This document shows positions 26,466-33,852 of a stretch of 64,000 nucleotides of DNA, one piece after another. A model generated the notes under the pieces. It saw only the letters and a program-made list of their open reading frames with translations, ran no database searches and had not been told where the DNA came from. Source of the DNA: Hyphomicrobiales bacterium (GTDB lineage Bacteria > Pseudomonadota > Alphaproteobacteria > Rhizobiales > Rhizobiaceae). The stretch is from NCBI GenBank assembly GCA_900471515.1, contig UCFC01000010.1, forward strand, positions 434,001 to 498,000. Direction: 5' to 3'. Position 1 is the stretch's first letter, and each line of letters opens with the position of its first letter. Both the position numbers and the translations under genes were made by a program.

Positions 26466-27476
26466 TCACTCGGGGGCGGCGTAATGCGTCAGGAAATCCA
26501 GCATACGGTTTTCATCTGCCCGGAGCCCGCGCAAAGGCTCGGCATCGTTCTCCTCCAGCGTCTCGTCAGAGACCGCCAGTGCAATAATCGACGGGTGGAT
26601 ATAGCTCGAGCGGGAAATTGCCGGGGTATTGTGCAGCGCCTCTGCCGCAGCCTCTGACATTTCCTTCACGGTCGGTCGCCGCCCCTCGAATATGGCTGCG
26701 CGCGCAGCGCCGAAAGCAGCCAGCGAACCGGCCCAGGTCCGGAAGGTCTTGGCCGAAATCGCAATGCCCGAGATATCGGCGAGATAGGCGTTCAGCCGGC
26801 CGGAATCGATCGGTTTCAGCGCACCTGTCTCGTCTTTCCAGACGAAGAGCTGCCTGCCCGGCAGGTCGGCGATCTCCTCCAATATCTTCTGAAGGCGCGG
26901 ATGTTTGAGGCTGCGCTGCACACGCTTGCCGCCCTTGGCGCGGAACTTCAGTTCGATGCGGCCGTCGACGATCTTCAGATGGCGTTTGAGCAGGGTCGTG
27001 GCGCCATAGGTGCCGTTCTCTCTGACATAAGCCTGGTTGCCGACACGCAGATGCGCTTCATCGAGCAGGGTCGTGAGCGCGGCGAGCACGCCATCGATAT
27101 CCTCAGCACCGGTATCGAGATGGCGCAGGACCGTTCGCCGGATCTTTGGCAGCGCCCGGCCGAATTCGATCAGCTGATGAAATTTGCCGGCGCTGCGGAA
27201 AGATTGCCAGTCTTTGTGGTAGCGGTACTGTTTACGGCCACGAGCATCGAAACCCGTCGCCTGCAGATGCCCGTTCTCATAGATGCAGATCCAGACGTTC
27301 TCGTAGGCCGGCGGCAGGCCCAGCGCGTGAATGCGCGCCCGCTGGAGTTCGTCGGTCAGCGTTGCGCCATCCGGCAGCTGATAGCTGAAACCTTTGCCCT
27401 TCCTGCGCCTGCGGATACCCGGTTCGGTATCGCTGACATAGACCAGGCCGAGCTCGCTGATGATTTCGGCATTCAT
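26466..27476 (-). CDS. DNA topoisomerase IB (poxvirus-type)
   Basis: A eukaryote/poxvirus-like type IB topoisomerase that relaxes supercoils by a 3'-phosphotyrosyl intermediate. The 336-residue protein shows the N-terminal region with YRYHKDW, Arg144 in LRVGN, Lys in RFRAKGGK-like context near 181, Arg246 in KTFRTWAGS, and the catalytic Tyr292 in SRSSYIHP. The set matches the bacterial members of the family. It follows glgX by 17 nt on the same strand, so it probably shares the EcfG-type promoter in front of glgX, linking DNA topology control with stress. Confidence 0.9.
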   Translation of the reverse strand: MNAEIISELGLVYVSDTEPGIRRRRKGKGFSYQLPDGATLTDELQRARIHALGLPPAYENVWICIYENGHLQATGFDARGRKQYRYHKDWQSFRSAGKFHQLIEFGRALPKIRRTVLRHLDTGAEDIDGVLAALTTLLDEAHLRVGNQAYVRENGTYGATTLLKRHLKIVDGRIELKFRAKGGKRVQRSLKHPRLQKILEEIADLPGRQLFVWKDETGALKPIDSGRLNAYLADISGIAISAKTFRTWAGSLAAFGAARAAIFEGRRPTVKEMSEAAAEALHNTPAISRSSYIHPSIIALAVSDETLEENDAEPLRGLRADENRMLDFLTHYAAPE

Positions 27477-27493
27477 TGCTGGCTACGGACCCG

Positions 27494-29650
27494 TCACTTG
27501 CTGCGCCGGCCGAAATGAAACCATCGGCGGCGTTCGGCGTTGTCTGCATCTTTTGGCGGCCGCGTCTGGCCTTCCGGCGCGAAGGCAGCAATGCTCTGGG
27601 CATAGACCATTACAGGGCTCTCCTGCTTATGGACCATGAAACCGTCCTCCTCGGCGCCGGTATCGAGCACGCGCGCCCATTGGCTCAGGCCATTGACCTC
27701 GGGCAAATGCACTTCGCAATCGCCGCCGGCGTTGAAGACCAGATAGAGATCGTCCATCTCCTCGGCATCGGGGGAATGGGCGCTCTTCGAGAGATAGACG
27801 CCGAGCACCTGCAGACCGTCATCATTCCAGGCGCCGTCATCCATGAAATTGGCGTCCGGCTTGTACCAGGCAATTTCGATGCGGCCGTCCTCGGTACTGT
27901 CGCCTGTCAGAAATCGCTCCTGTCTCAGCACCGGATGCGCCCTGCGGAAGGCGACGACCTTGCGGCAGAATTCAAGGAAGGGATCATCGAGGCCGTCCCA
28001 TTTCGTCCAGCCGATCTCATTGTCCTGACAGTAGGCGTTGTTATTGCCGCCCTGGCTGTTGCCGACCTCGTCGCCGGCAAGGATCATCGGAACGCCCTGG
28101 GAAAGCATCAGGGTCGCCATCATGTTGCGGCGCCGGCGCGCCCGCAGCCTGTTGATATCGTCACTATCGCTCGCGCCTTCGGCGCCCATATTGTCCGAAT
28201 GATTGTCGGAATGACCGTCCCTGTTGTCCTCGCCGTTTGCCTCATTGTGCTTGTCGTTGAAGGAAACCGTGTCCATCAGCGTGAAGCCGTCATGGGCCGA
28301 CAGCAGATTGACCGATGACGTCGCGCCGCGATCGGAGTGGTTGAACTGCACCGCCGAGCCGGTGATGCGCTGCGCGATTTCCGACACCATGCCGCCGTCC
28401 CCCTTCCAGAAGCGGCGCACGTCGTCACGGAACTTGTCGTTCCACTCGCGGAAAGGATGCGGAAAACCGCCGACCTGATAGCCGCCGGCCCCGACGTCCC
28501 ATGGCTCGGCGATCAGCTTGACGCCGGCAAGGATCGGATCCTGGCGGATTGCGCCGAAGAACAGGCCCTGACGGTCGAATTCCAGGTCCTGGCGGCCGAG
28601 CGTGCTGGCGAGATCGAAGCGGAAGCCATCGATATGCATGACGCCCACCCAATAGCGCAGGCTATCCAGCACCATGCGCATGACCATCGGATGCGCGACG
28701 TTCAGCGTATTGCCGGTGCCGGTCGTATCGAACGTATGGCGCGGATCGTCGGGCGAGAGAATGTAGTAGCTCGCATTGTCGAGCCCGCGAAAGGACATTG
28801 TCGGCCCTTTCTCGCTGCCTTCAGCCGTGTGGTTGTAGACGACGTCCATGATGACTTCGATGCCGGCGGCATGGAACTTCTTCACCATGGTCTTGATCTC
28901 GGTGATCCTGTCACCCGACAGATAGCGCGACTGCGGGGCGAAGAAGCCGAGCGTCTGGTAGCCCCAGTAATTCGTCAGCTTCTTCTCTTCGAGATAGCGG
29001 TCGTTGGGGAAGAACTGGATCGGCAGCAGTTCGATCGCGGAAATGCCAAGCTTGACGAGATGGTCGATGATCGGATCGCTGCACATGCCGAGGAAGGTGC
29101 CGCGCAGCCGATCGGGCACTTTGGGATGCAGCATCGTCAGCCCGCGGACGTGCGCCTCGTAGATGATCGTCTCCGGCCACGGCCGCCGTATCGCCTCTTC
29201 ACCGGCCCAGTCAAAATCCGGGTCCTGCACGACGCCCTTGACCATGTAAGGTGCGCTGTCGCGCTCGTCGAAGGAAAGATCGTCCTCGCCGATCGCGTAA
29301 CCGTAGAGCGCATCGTGCCATCTGAGATCGCCGAGGACCTGCTTGGCATAGGGATCGAGCAGCAGCTTGTTGGCATTGAAGCGATGGCCGTTCTTCGGAT
29401 CGTAAGGGCCGTGGGCGCGATAGCCATAGACCGTGCCCGGACCGAGGCCGGCGATATAGCCGGACCAGATGTCACCTTCGCGCTTCGGCAGCGGCAGCCG
29501 GGCGACTTCCTTCTTGCCGTCGGAAGAAAAGAGGCAGAGTTCGATCTGCTCGGCATGGGCGGAGAAAACCGCGAAATGCGTGCCTGTGCCGGTATATTCC
29601 GCCCCCAGCTCCGGTTTCAGGAAGTCGAGTTCGGAAAAGGAAAAGCTCAT
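27494..29650 (-). CDS. glgX: Glycogen debranching enzyme GlgX
   Basis: GH13 isoamylase-type enzyme that hydrolyses alpha-1,6 branches of phosphorylase-trimmed glycogen. The 718-residue protein has an N-terminal CBM48 region, DVVYNHTAEG, the nucleophile Asp346 in GFRFDLAST, the acid/base Glu382 in IAEPWDVG and SAHDGFTLMD. It supplies linear chains, which TreY/TreZ or phosphorylase can use. A perfect EcfG-type promoter lies 33 nt upstream of the start, and the topoisomerase IB gene follows at 17 nt. Confidence 0.94.
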   Translation of the reverse strand: MSFSFSELDFLKPELGAEYTGTGTHFAVFSAHAEQIELCLFSSDGKKEVARLPLPKREGDIWSGYIAGLGPGTVYGYRAHGPYDPKNGHRFNANKLLLDPYAKQVLGDLRWHDALYGYAIGEDDLSFDERDSAPYMVKGVVQDPDFDWAGEEAIRRPWPETIIYEAHVRGLTMLHPKVPDRLRGTFLGMCSDPIIDHLVKLGISAIELLPIQFFPNDRYLEEKKLTNYWGYQTLGFFAPQSRYLSGDRITEIKTMVKKFHAAGIEVIMDVVYNHTAEGSEKGPTMSFRGLDNASYYILSPDDPRHTFDTTGTGNTLNVAHPMVMRMVLDSLRYWVGVMHIDGFRFDLASTLGRQDLEFDRQGLFFGAIRQDPILAGVKLIAEPWDVGAGGYQVGGFPHPFREWNDKFRDDVRRFWKGDGGMVSEIAQRITGSAVQFNHSDRGATSSVNLLSAHDGFTLMDTVSFNDKHNEANGEDNRDGHSDNHSDNMGAEGASDSDDINRLRARRRRNMMATLMLSQGVPMILAGDEVGNSQGGNNNAYCQDNEIGWTKWDGLDDPFLEFCRKVVAFRRAHPVLRQERFLTGDSTEDGRIEIAWYKPDANFMDDGAWNDDGLQVLGVYLSKSAHSPDAEEMDDLYLVFNAGGDCEVHLPEVNGLSQWARVLDTGAEEDGFMVHKQESPVMVYAQSIAAFAPEGQTRPPKDADNAERRRWFHFGRRSK

Positions 29651-29682
29651 GACGCCCCCGCTTGATGAATGGCCAAGCGGGA

Positions 29683-29707
29683 AACGTCATCGCGGTGCGA
29701 AAGTTCC
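29683..29707 (-). promoter_or_regulatory. EcfG-type general stress promoter of glgX
   Basis: On the minus strand GGAAC (29707-29703) is followed after exactly 16 nt by CGTT (29686-29683), a perfect match to the alphaproteobacterial general stress consensus. It is 33 nt from the glgX ATG and lies downstream of the SDR gene stop, so glgX and topoisomerase IB form a separate unit. Confidence 0.75.
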
Positions 29708-29732
29708 GCAGATTACGAGCTTTGCAGTCCGG

Positions 29733-30527
29733 TCACGGCATCAGCTGGCCGCCGTTGACCTCGATGATCTGGCCGGTGATGTAGCCGGAGAGCGTCGGAG
29801 AGGCGAGGAACAGATAGGCGCCGACACAGTCTTCCGACGTGCCGACGAAACCCATCGGGATGGACTTGCGCTGCATTTCCATCTGCTCGTCATTCGTATA
29901 GCGCTCATGGAACGGCGTCGCGATGACACCCGGCGCAACCGCATTGACGCGGATCTTGTCGGCGACGAATTCCTTGGCGTGGCCGTGCGTGATCGTCGAG
30001 ACGAAACCCTTCGAGGCCGCATAGAGAATTGCGCCGTTGCCGCCGCCGTTGCGCGCGGCAATCGAGGTCGTGTTGATGATGAAGCCGCCCTGCTTCTTCA
30101 GCCAGGGATGGGCGGCGCGTGTTGCCGCAAGCACCGAACGGGCATTGAGGTTCATGACCTTCTCATAGTGCTCGTCGGTATATTCCGACGTCGGCTTGCG
30201 GCCGAGCATGCCGCCAGCATTGTTGATCAGGCCGTCGAGATGACCGAAGGTCTTGGCCGTCTCTTCGACGACGCGTTCCGTCTCCCCTTCCCGCGACACG
30301 TCTCCCTGCACGAGATGGACCGCACCGCCAGCGGCCTTGATCTCTTCGGCAAGCTTTTCGGCCGGCTCGCGGCTGGCATTGTAGTGCACGCCGACCTTGG
30401 CGCCCTGGGCGGCGAAGGCGCGGGCGACGGCCGCACCGATGCCTGTCGAGGCGCCGGTAATCAAGACGGCCTTGCCGGCGAGGTCTGGAATTCTGATGGA
30501 TGCAAGCGATTGAGCAAGATCTGCCAT
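29733..30527 (-). CDS. Short-chain dehydrogenase/reductase
   Basis: A 264-residue NAD(P)-dependent oxidoreductase of the classical SDR type. It contains the cofactor motif TGASTGIG, the NNAGG motif, the Ser in NTTSIAARN and the catalytic YAASK pair. The closest style is 3-oxoacyl-ACP reductase/glucose dehydrogenase-like SDRs of rhizobia. ATG 30527 is preferred over 30560. It is transcribed alone between glgX and a pseudogene, and the substrate is unknown. Confidence 0.88.
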   Translation of the reverse strand: MADLAQSLASIRIPDLAGKAVLITGASTGIGAAVARAFAAQGAKVGVHYNASREPAEKLAEEIKAAGGAVHLVQGDVSREGETERVVEETAKTFGHLDGLINNAGGMLGRKPTSEYTDEHYEKVMNLNARSVLAATRAAHPWLKKQGGFIINTTSIAARNGGGNGAILYAASKGFVSTITHGHAKEFVADKIRVNAVAPGVIATPFHERYTNDEQMEMQRKSIPMGFVGTSEDCVGAYLFLASPTLSGYITGQIIEVNGGQLMP

Positions 30528-30639
30528 GGCGACGATAGCCTCCCGAAAAACCAAGGACATAGGTGATGAAACGATATGTGCCAGTCTTAGCAGGCAAGAT
30601 CGCAGAAGGGCAATGCACGAAAGAGCGAGATGGGCACAC

Positions 30640-30930
30640 CTTCGGCAGCGGCCCGCCGCTCCCGTATCGACGATTTCCCGACGCATGAGCACGGTTTGAA
30701 GGCGCTGGAGGATCGCAGGACGACGCCTATTTCGCCGACCGGCGGGCAACCCTTCCGGACGGGAGCTCGGCAGCCGGCTTTTCACCCGCGAGCCCTATGG
30801 CATCGCGATGCGGCGCGACGATTCCGTCTTCCGGCTTCTCGTCGACCGCACGCTGACGGCCTTCTATGCCTCGGACGATTTCCCAAAGCTGCTCAAGACA
30901 TATTTCGGTCTGCGCAGAGAAATCCTGTGC
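30640..30930 (+). pseudogene. Frameshifted relic of an amino-acid ABC transporter binding protein
   Basis: The C-terminal third of a polar amino-acid (family 3) periplasmic binding protein can be read across frames on the plus strand: FPTHEHGLKALED, then DAYFADR in a second frame, then SRLFTREPYGIAMRRDDS and FRLLVDRTLTAFYASDDF followed by PKLLKTYFG in a third. Intact family members have these segments in one frame near their C-terminus. The N-terminal two-thirds and any start codon are missing. It lies between two minus-strand genes, pcaF and an SDR, so it is a dead insertion or rearrangement scar. Confidence 0.75.
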
Positions 30931-30954
30931 AGTCGGTTCTCGAATGAGCCCTGC

Positions 30955-32157
30955 TCAAACCCGTTCGAGCGCCACCGCGATGCCCTGGCCGACGCCGATG
31001 CACATGGTCGAGAGCGCATAGCGGCCGCCGGTTTCGCCAAGTTCCAGTGCCGCCGTGCCGGCGATACGGGCGCCCGACATGCCGAGCGGATGGCCGAGCG
31101 CGATCGCACCGCCATTGCGGTTCACCCGCTGATCGTCATCGGCAATGCCAAGCTCGCGCAGCACTGCAAGACCCTGGCTGGCAAAGGCTTCGTTGAGCTC
31201 GATCACGCCGAACTGTTCTTGCTTCAGGCCAAGGCGCGCCATCAGCTTGCGCGAAGCCGGTATGGGACCGATGCCCATGACGCGCGGCGGGACGGCGGCC
31301 GCCGCCCCCCCGAGAATACGGGCAATCGGCGTCAGCCCATATTTCTTCGCCGCCGCTTCCGAGGCGATGATGAGGGCGGCAGCACCATCGTTAACGCCCG
31401 AAGCATTGCCGGCCGTCACGGTGCCGCCCTGACGGAACGGCGTCGGCAGCCTGGCGAGCGCTTCCATGCTGGTTGCGCGCGGGTGTTCATCCTTCTCGAC
31501 GATAACGGCATCGCCCTTGCGCTGGGGGATAGCCACCGGAGTGATCTCTTTCGCCAGCCTGCCGCTTGCCTGGGAGGCCGCAGCCTTTGCCTGCGAGCGC
31601 ACGGCAAAGGCGTCCTGATCCTCCCGGCTCACCTTATAGTCCTCGGCAACGTTTTCGCCGGTTTCCGGCATGGAATCGACGCCGTATTGCTTCTTCATCA
31701 GAGGATTGACGAAACGCCAGCCAATCGTCGTATCGTGGATCTCGGCAGCCCGCGAAAAAGCCGCATCGGCCTTCGGCATGACGAAGGGCGCGCGCGACAT
31801 GCTTTCGACGCCGCCCGCAATCATCAGTTCGGCTTCGCCGGCGCGAATGGCGCGCGCCGCGGTGATGACGGCATCCATGCCCGATCCACAGAGCCGGTTG
31901 ATCGTCGTGCCGGGCACGGAGAGCGGCAGTCCGGCAAGAAGCAGCGACATGCGCGCGACGTTTCTGTTGTCCTCGCCCGCCTGATTGGCGCAGCCGAAGA
32001 TGACGTCATCGACCGCGTCCCAGTCGACGGAGGCGTTTTTCGCCATCAGCGCCTTCAGCGGCACGGCGCCGAGATCGTCGGCACGCACGGAGGAAAGCGC
32101 GCCGCCGTAGCGGCCGATCGGCGTGCGGATATAATCGCAGATAAAGGCTTCGGTCAT
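30955..32157 (-). CDS. pcaF: Beta-ketoadipyl-CoA thiolase PcaF
   Basis: Last enzyme of the beta-ketoadipate pathway, cleaving 3-oxoadipyl-CoA with CoA into succinyl-CoA and acetyl-CoA. The 400-residue protein has Cys90 in NRLCGSGM as nucleophile, His356 in LGHPLGMSG and Cys386 in CIGVGQG, the complete thiolase triad. ATG 32157 has GAGGAC upstream. The gene follows pcaIJ in the same direction with a 10-nt gap, which distinguishes it from general acetoacetyl-CoA thiolases and fixes the pathway role. Confidence 0.93.
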   Translation of the reverse strand: MTEAFICDYIRTPIGRYGGALSSVRADDLGAVPLKALMAKNASVDWDAVDDVIFGCANQAGEDNRNVARMSLLLAGLPLSVPGTTINRLCGSGMDAVITAARAIRAGEAELMIAGGVESMSRAPFVMPKADAAFSRAAEIHDTTIGWRFVNPLMKKQYGVDSMPETGENVAEDYKVSREDQDAFAVRSQAKAAASQASGRLAKEITPVAIPQRKGDAVIVEKDEHPRATSMEALARLPTPFRQGGTVTAGNASGVNDGAAALIIASEAAAKKYGLTPIARILGGAAAAVPPRVMGIGPIPASRKLMARLGLKQEQFGVIELNEAFASQGLAVLRELGIADDDQRVNRNGGAIALGHPLGMSGARIAGTAALELGETGGRYALSTMCIGVGQGIAVALERV

Positions 32158-32167
32158 GGGCTTGTCC

Positions 32168-32857
32168 TCAAAGTTCGGGAACGACGAGATCGCCAACCGG
32201 CCCCTCGATATGGAGCGGTGCGCCGGTCATCGCCTGCAGCTCCTCGACCGACATTGCGGCAAGCTTCTCGCGCAGCACGAAATGCCCGTCCTTGATGTCG
32301 ATGACCGCATGGCTGGTATAGATGCGGGTGATGCAGCCGACACCCGTCAGCGGAAAGCTGCATCGGTCGACCAGCTTCGGCTCGCCGTTCTTGGTGACAT
32401 GTTCGGTGATGACGCAGACCTGCTTTGCGCCGTGAACCAGGTCCATCGCGCCGCCCACGGCCGGCACGCCCTTGGCGCCGACGCGCCAATTGGCGAGATC
32501 GCCGTTTTGGGCAACCTGATAGGCGCCGAGGATCGCAACGTCGAGATGGCCGCCGCGCACCATGGCGAAGCTGTCGGCATGGTGAAAGAAGGCCGCACCC
32601 GGCTTCAGCGTCACCGCCTTCTTGCCGGCATTGATGAGGTCCCAGTCCTCCTCGCCCGCCGCCGGCGCTTCGCCGAAATTGAGGATGCCGTTTTCGGTGT
32701 GGAAAATCGCCTGCCGGCCAGGCGGCTGATAACGGGCGACCATTTCCGGAAAGCCGATGCCGAGATTGACATAGGCGCCATCGGCTATGTCCTGCGCGGC
32801 GCGCCAGGCAATCTGGGCGTTGGAAAGCTTGATATCCTCTCTGGTATCGACGGTCAT
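32168..32857 (-). CDS. pcaJ: 3-oxoadipate CoA-transferase subunit B
   Basis: Beta subunit of the transferase that moves CoA from succinyl-CoA to 3-oxoadipate. The 229-residue protein carries the catalytic glutamate Glu55 in HTENGILNFG and the conserved VGAKGVPAVGGAMDL loop. Its start overlaps the stop of pcaI by 4 nt (ATGA), the usual coupling for the two subunits. Confidence 0.93.
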   Translation of the reverse strand: MTVDTREDIKLSNAQIAWRAAQDIADGAYVNLGIGFPEMVARYQPPGRQAIFHTENGILNFGEAPAAGEEDWDLINAGKKAVTLKPGAAFFHHADSFAMVRGGHLDVAILGAYQVAQNGDLANWRVGAKGVPAVGGAMDLVHGAKQVCVITEHVTKNGEPKLVDRCSFPLTGVGCITRIYTSHAVIDIKDGHFVLREKLAAMSVEELQAMTGAPLHIEGPVGDLVVPEL

Positions 32858-33561
32858 ACGTAAGCCACCCCGGCTCGAATGAGCTCTTCTTCCTGTTGCG
32901 GATTGGCGATCTCGACGACGCGGTCGACAAAGATGCCGGGCGTGACGACATGCTCAGGATCGATACCGCCGGCCGGCACGATGGTCGAGACCTGCGCGAT
33001 TGTCTTTGCCGCCGCCATGCACATCAGCGGGTTAAAGTTGCGACCGGCCTTGTTGTAGGTGAGGTTGCCGTGGGTATCGCCGGCATGTGCCTTGACGATC
33101 GCAAAATCGGCTTTCAGCCAGCGTTCCTGCACATAGTGGCGACCATCGAACTCGGCGATGACCTTGCCCTCGGCCAGTTCGGTGCCGTAGCCTGTCGGCG
33201 TATAGAAGGCCGGGATACCGGCGCCCCCGGCGCGGATGCGTTCGGCAAGCGTACCCTGCGGCACGAGTTCCAGTTCGATCTCGCCGGCGAGATATCTATC
33301 GGTAAAAGCACGCGGATCGGATGAGCGCGGGAAGGAGCAGATCATCTTTCTCACCATGCCGGCATCGATCATCGCTGCAATGCCGATACGGCCATTGCCC
33401 GCATTGTTGTTGATGACAGTCAGGTTTTTCGAGCCTTTGTCGATGAGCGCGTGAATGAGCTCGATCGGCGCACCCGAGCCACCGAAGCCACCGATCATCA
33501 CGGTAGCGCCGTCGCCGATTTCGGAGACGGCATCTGCCGCGCTCCCGATTGTCTTGTCCAT
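32854..33561 (-). CDS. pcaI: 3-oxoadipate CoA-transferase subunit A
   Basis: Alpha subunit of the 3-oxoadipate:succinyl-CoA transferase, 235 residues, with the CoA-binding GGFGGSGAPIELI glycine loop and the INNNAGNG segment. ATG 33561 is chosen for its AAGGAGAG ribosome site. It is the first gene of the pcaIJF operon; a pair of PcaR-like sites lies about 90-120 nt upstream. Confidence 0.93.
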   Translation of the reverse strand: MDKTIGSAADAVSEIGDGATVMIGGFGGSGAPIELIHALIDKGSKNLTVINNNAGNGRIGIAAMIDAGMVRKMICSFPRSSDPRAFTDRYLAGEIELELVPQGTLAERIRAGGAGIPAFYTPTGYGTELAEGKVIAEFDGRHYVQERWLKADFAIVKAHAGDTHGNLTYNKAGRNFNPLMCMAAAKTIAQVSTIVPAGGIDPEHVVTPGIFVDRVVEIANPQQEEELIRAGVAYV

Positions 33562-33649
33562 GCTGGATCTCTCCTTGCCGGATGAGGCTTCCTCGCGCCT
33601 TCCGATGTGTAAGGAATAAGGCGAGAGCCAGTCGAACGGCAAGGGTTTT

Positions 33650-33682
33650 GTGCGATATACGATATTTGTTCATATAGCGCAC
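33650..33682 (-). promoter_or_regulatory. Candidate PcaR operator pair of pcaIJF
   Basis: GTGCGATATACGATA (33650-33664) and GTTCATATAGCGCAC (33668-33682) face each other, forming a broad inverted repeat with GTGCG and CGCAC ends. Each, in its proper orientation, agrees at 10 of 15 positions with the PcaR binding sequence known from Pseudomonas putida, GTTCGATAATCGCAC. An IclR/PcaR-type gene lies 4.3 kb away. The site is AT-rich and positioned where a promoter would be. Confidence 0.55.
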
Positions 33683-33810
33683 AGCAACAATGGTGTCGCG
33701 CGACCCGTGCCGCGTCCGGCAAAGGTCGAAGACGAAATCCGGCTGCTCAGCCGCCTTGCGCGGTATAAAAAAGGAATCGCAACACAGGGTGGCATTCGCG
33801 TATGATCCCA

Positions 33811-33826
33811 TTTAGCGAACGCTAAA
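33811..33826. promoter_or_regulatory. Inverted repeat upstream of the Na/Pi cotransporter gene
   Basis: TTTAGCG-AA-CGCTAAA, seven perfect base pairs with a 2-nt centre, ends 26 nt before the ATG at 33853. It may be an operator of an unidentified repressor; no T-run makes it a terminator. Confidence 0.35.
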
Positions 33827-33852
33827 GGAAAACCGATGGGTGCGGGGCGCAG

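Noticed and set aside
29657-29681. 8-bp hairpin CCCGCTTG/CAAGCGGG in front of glgX as a translation switch
   Set aside because: The EcfG promoter at 29683-29707 would start transcription inside the hairpin, so its 5' arm is probably not fully in the mRNA.
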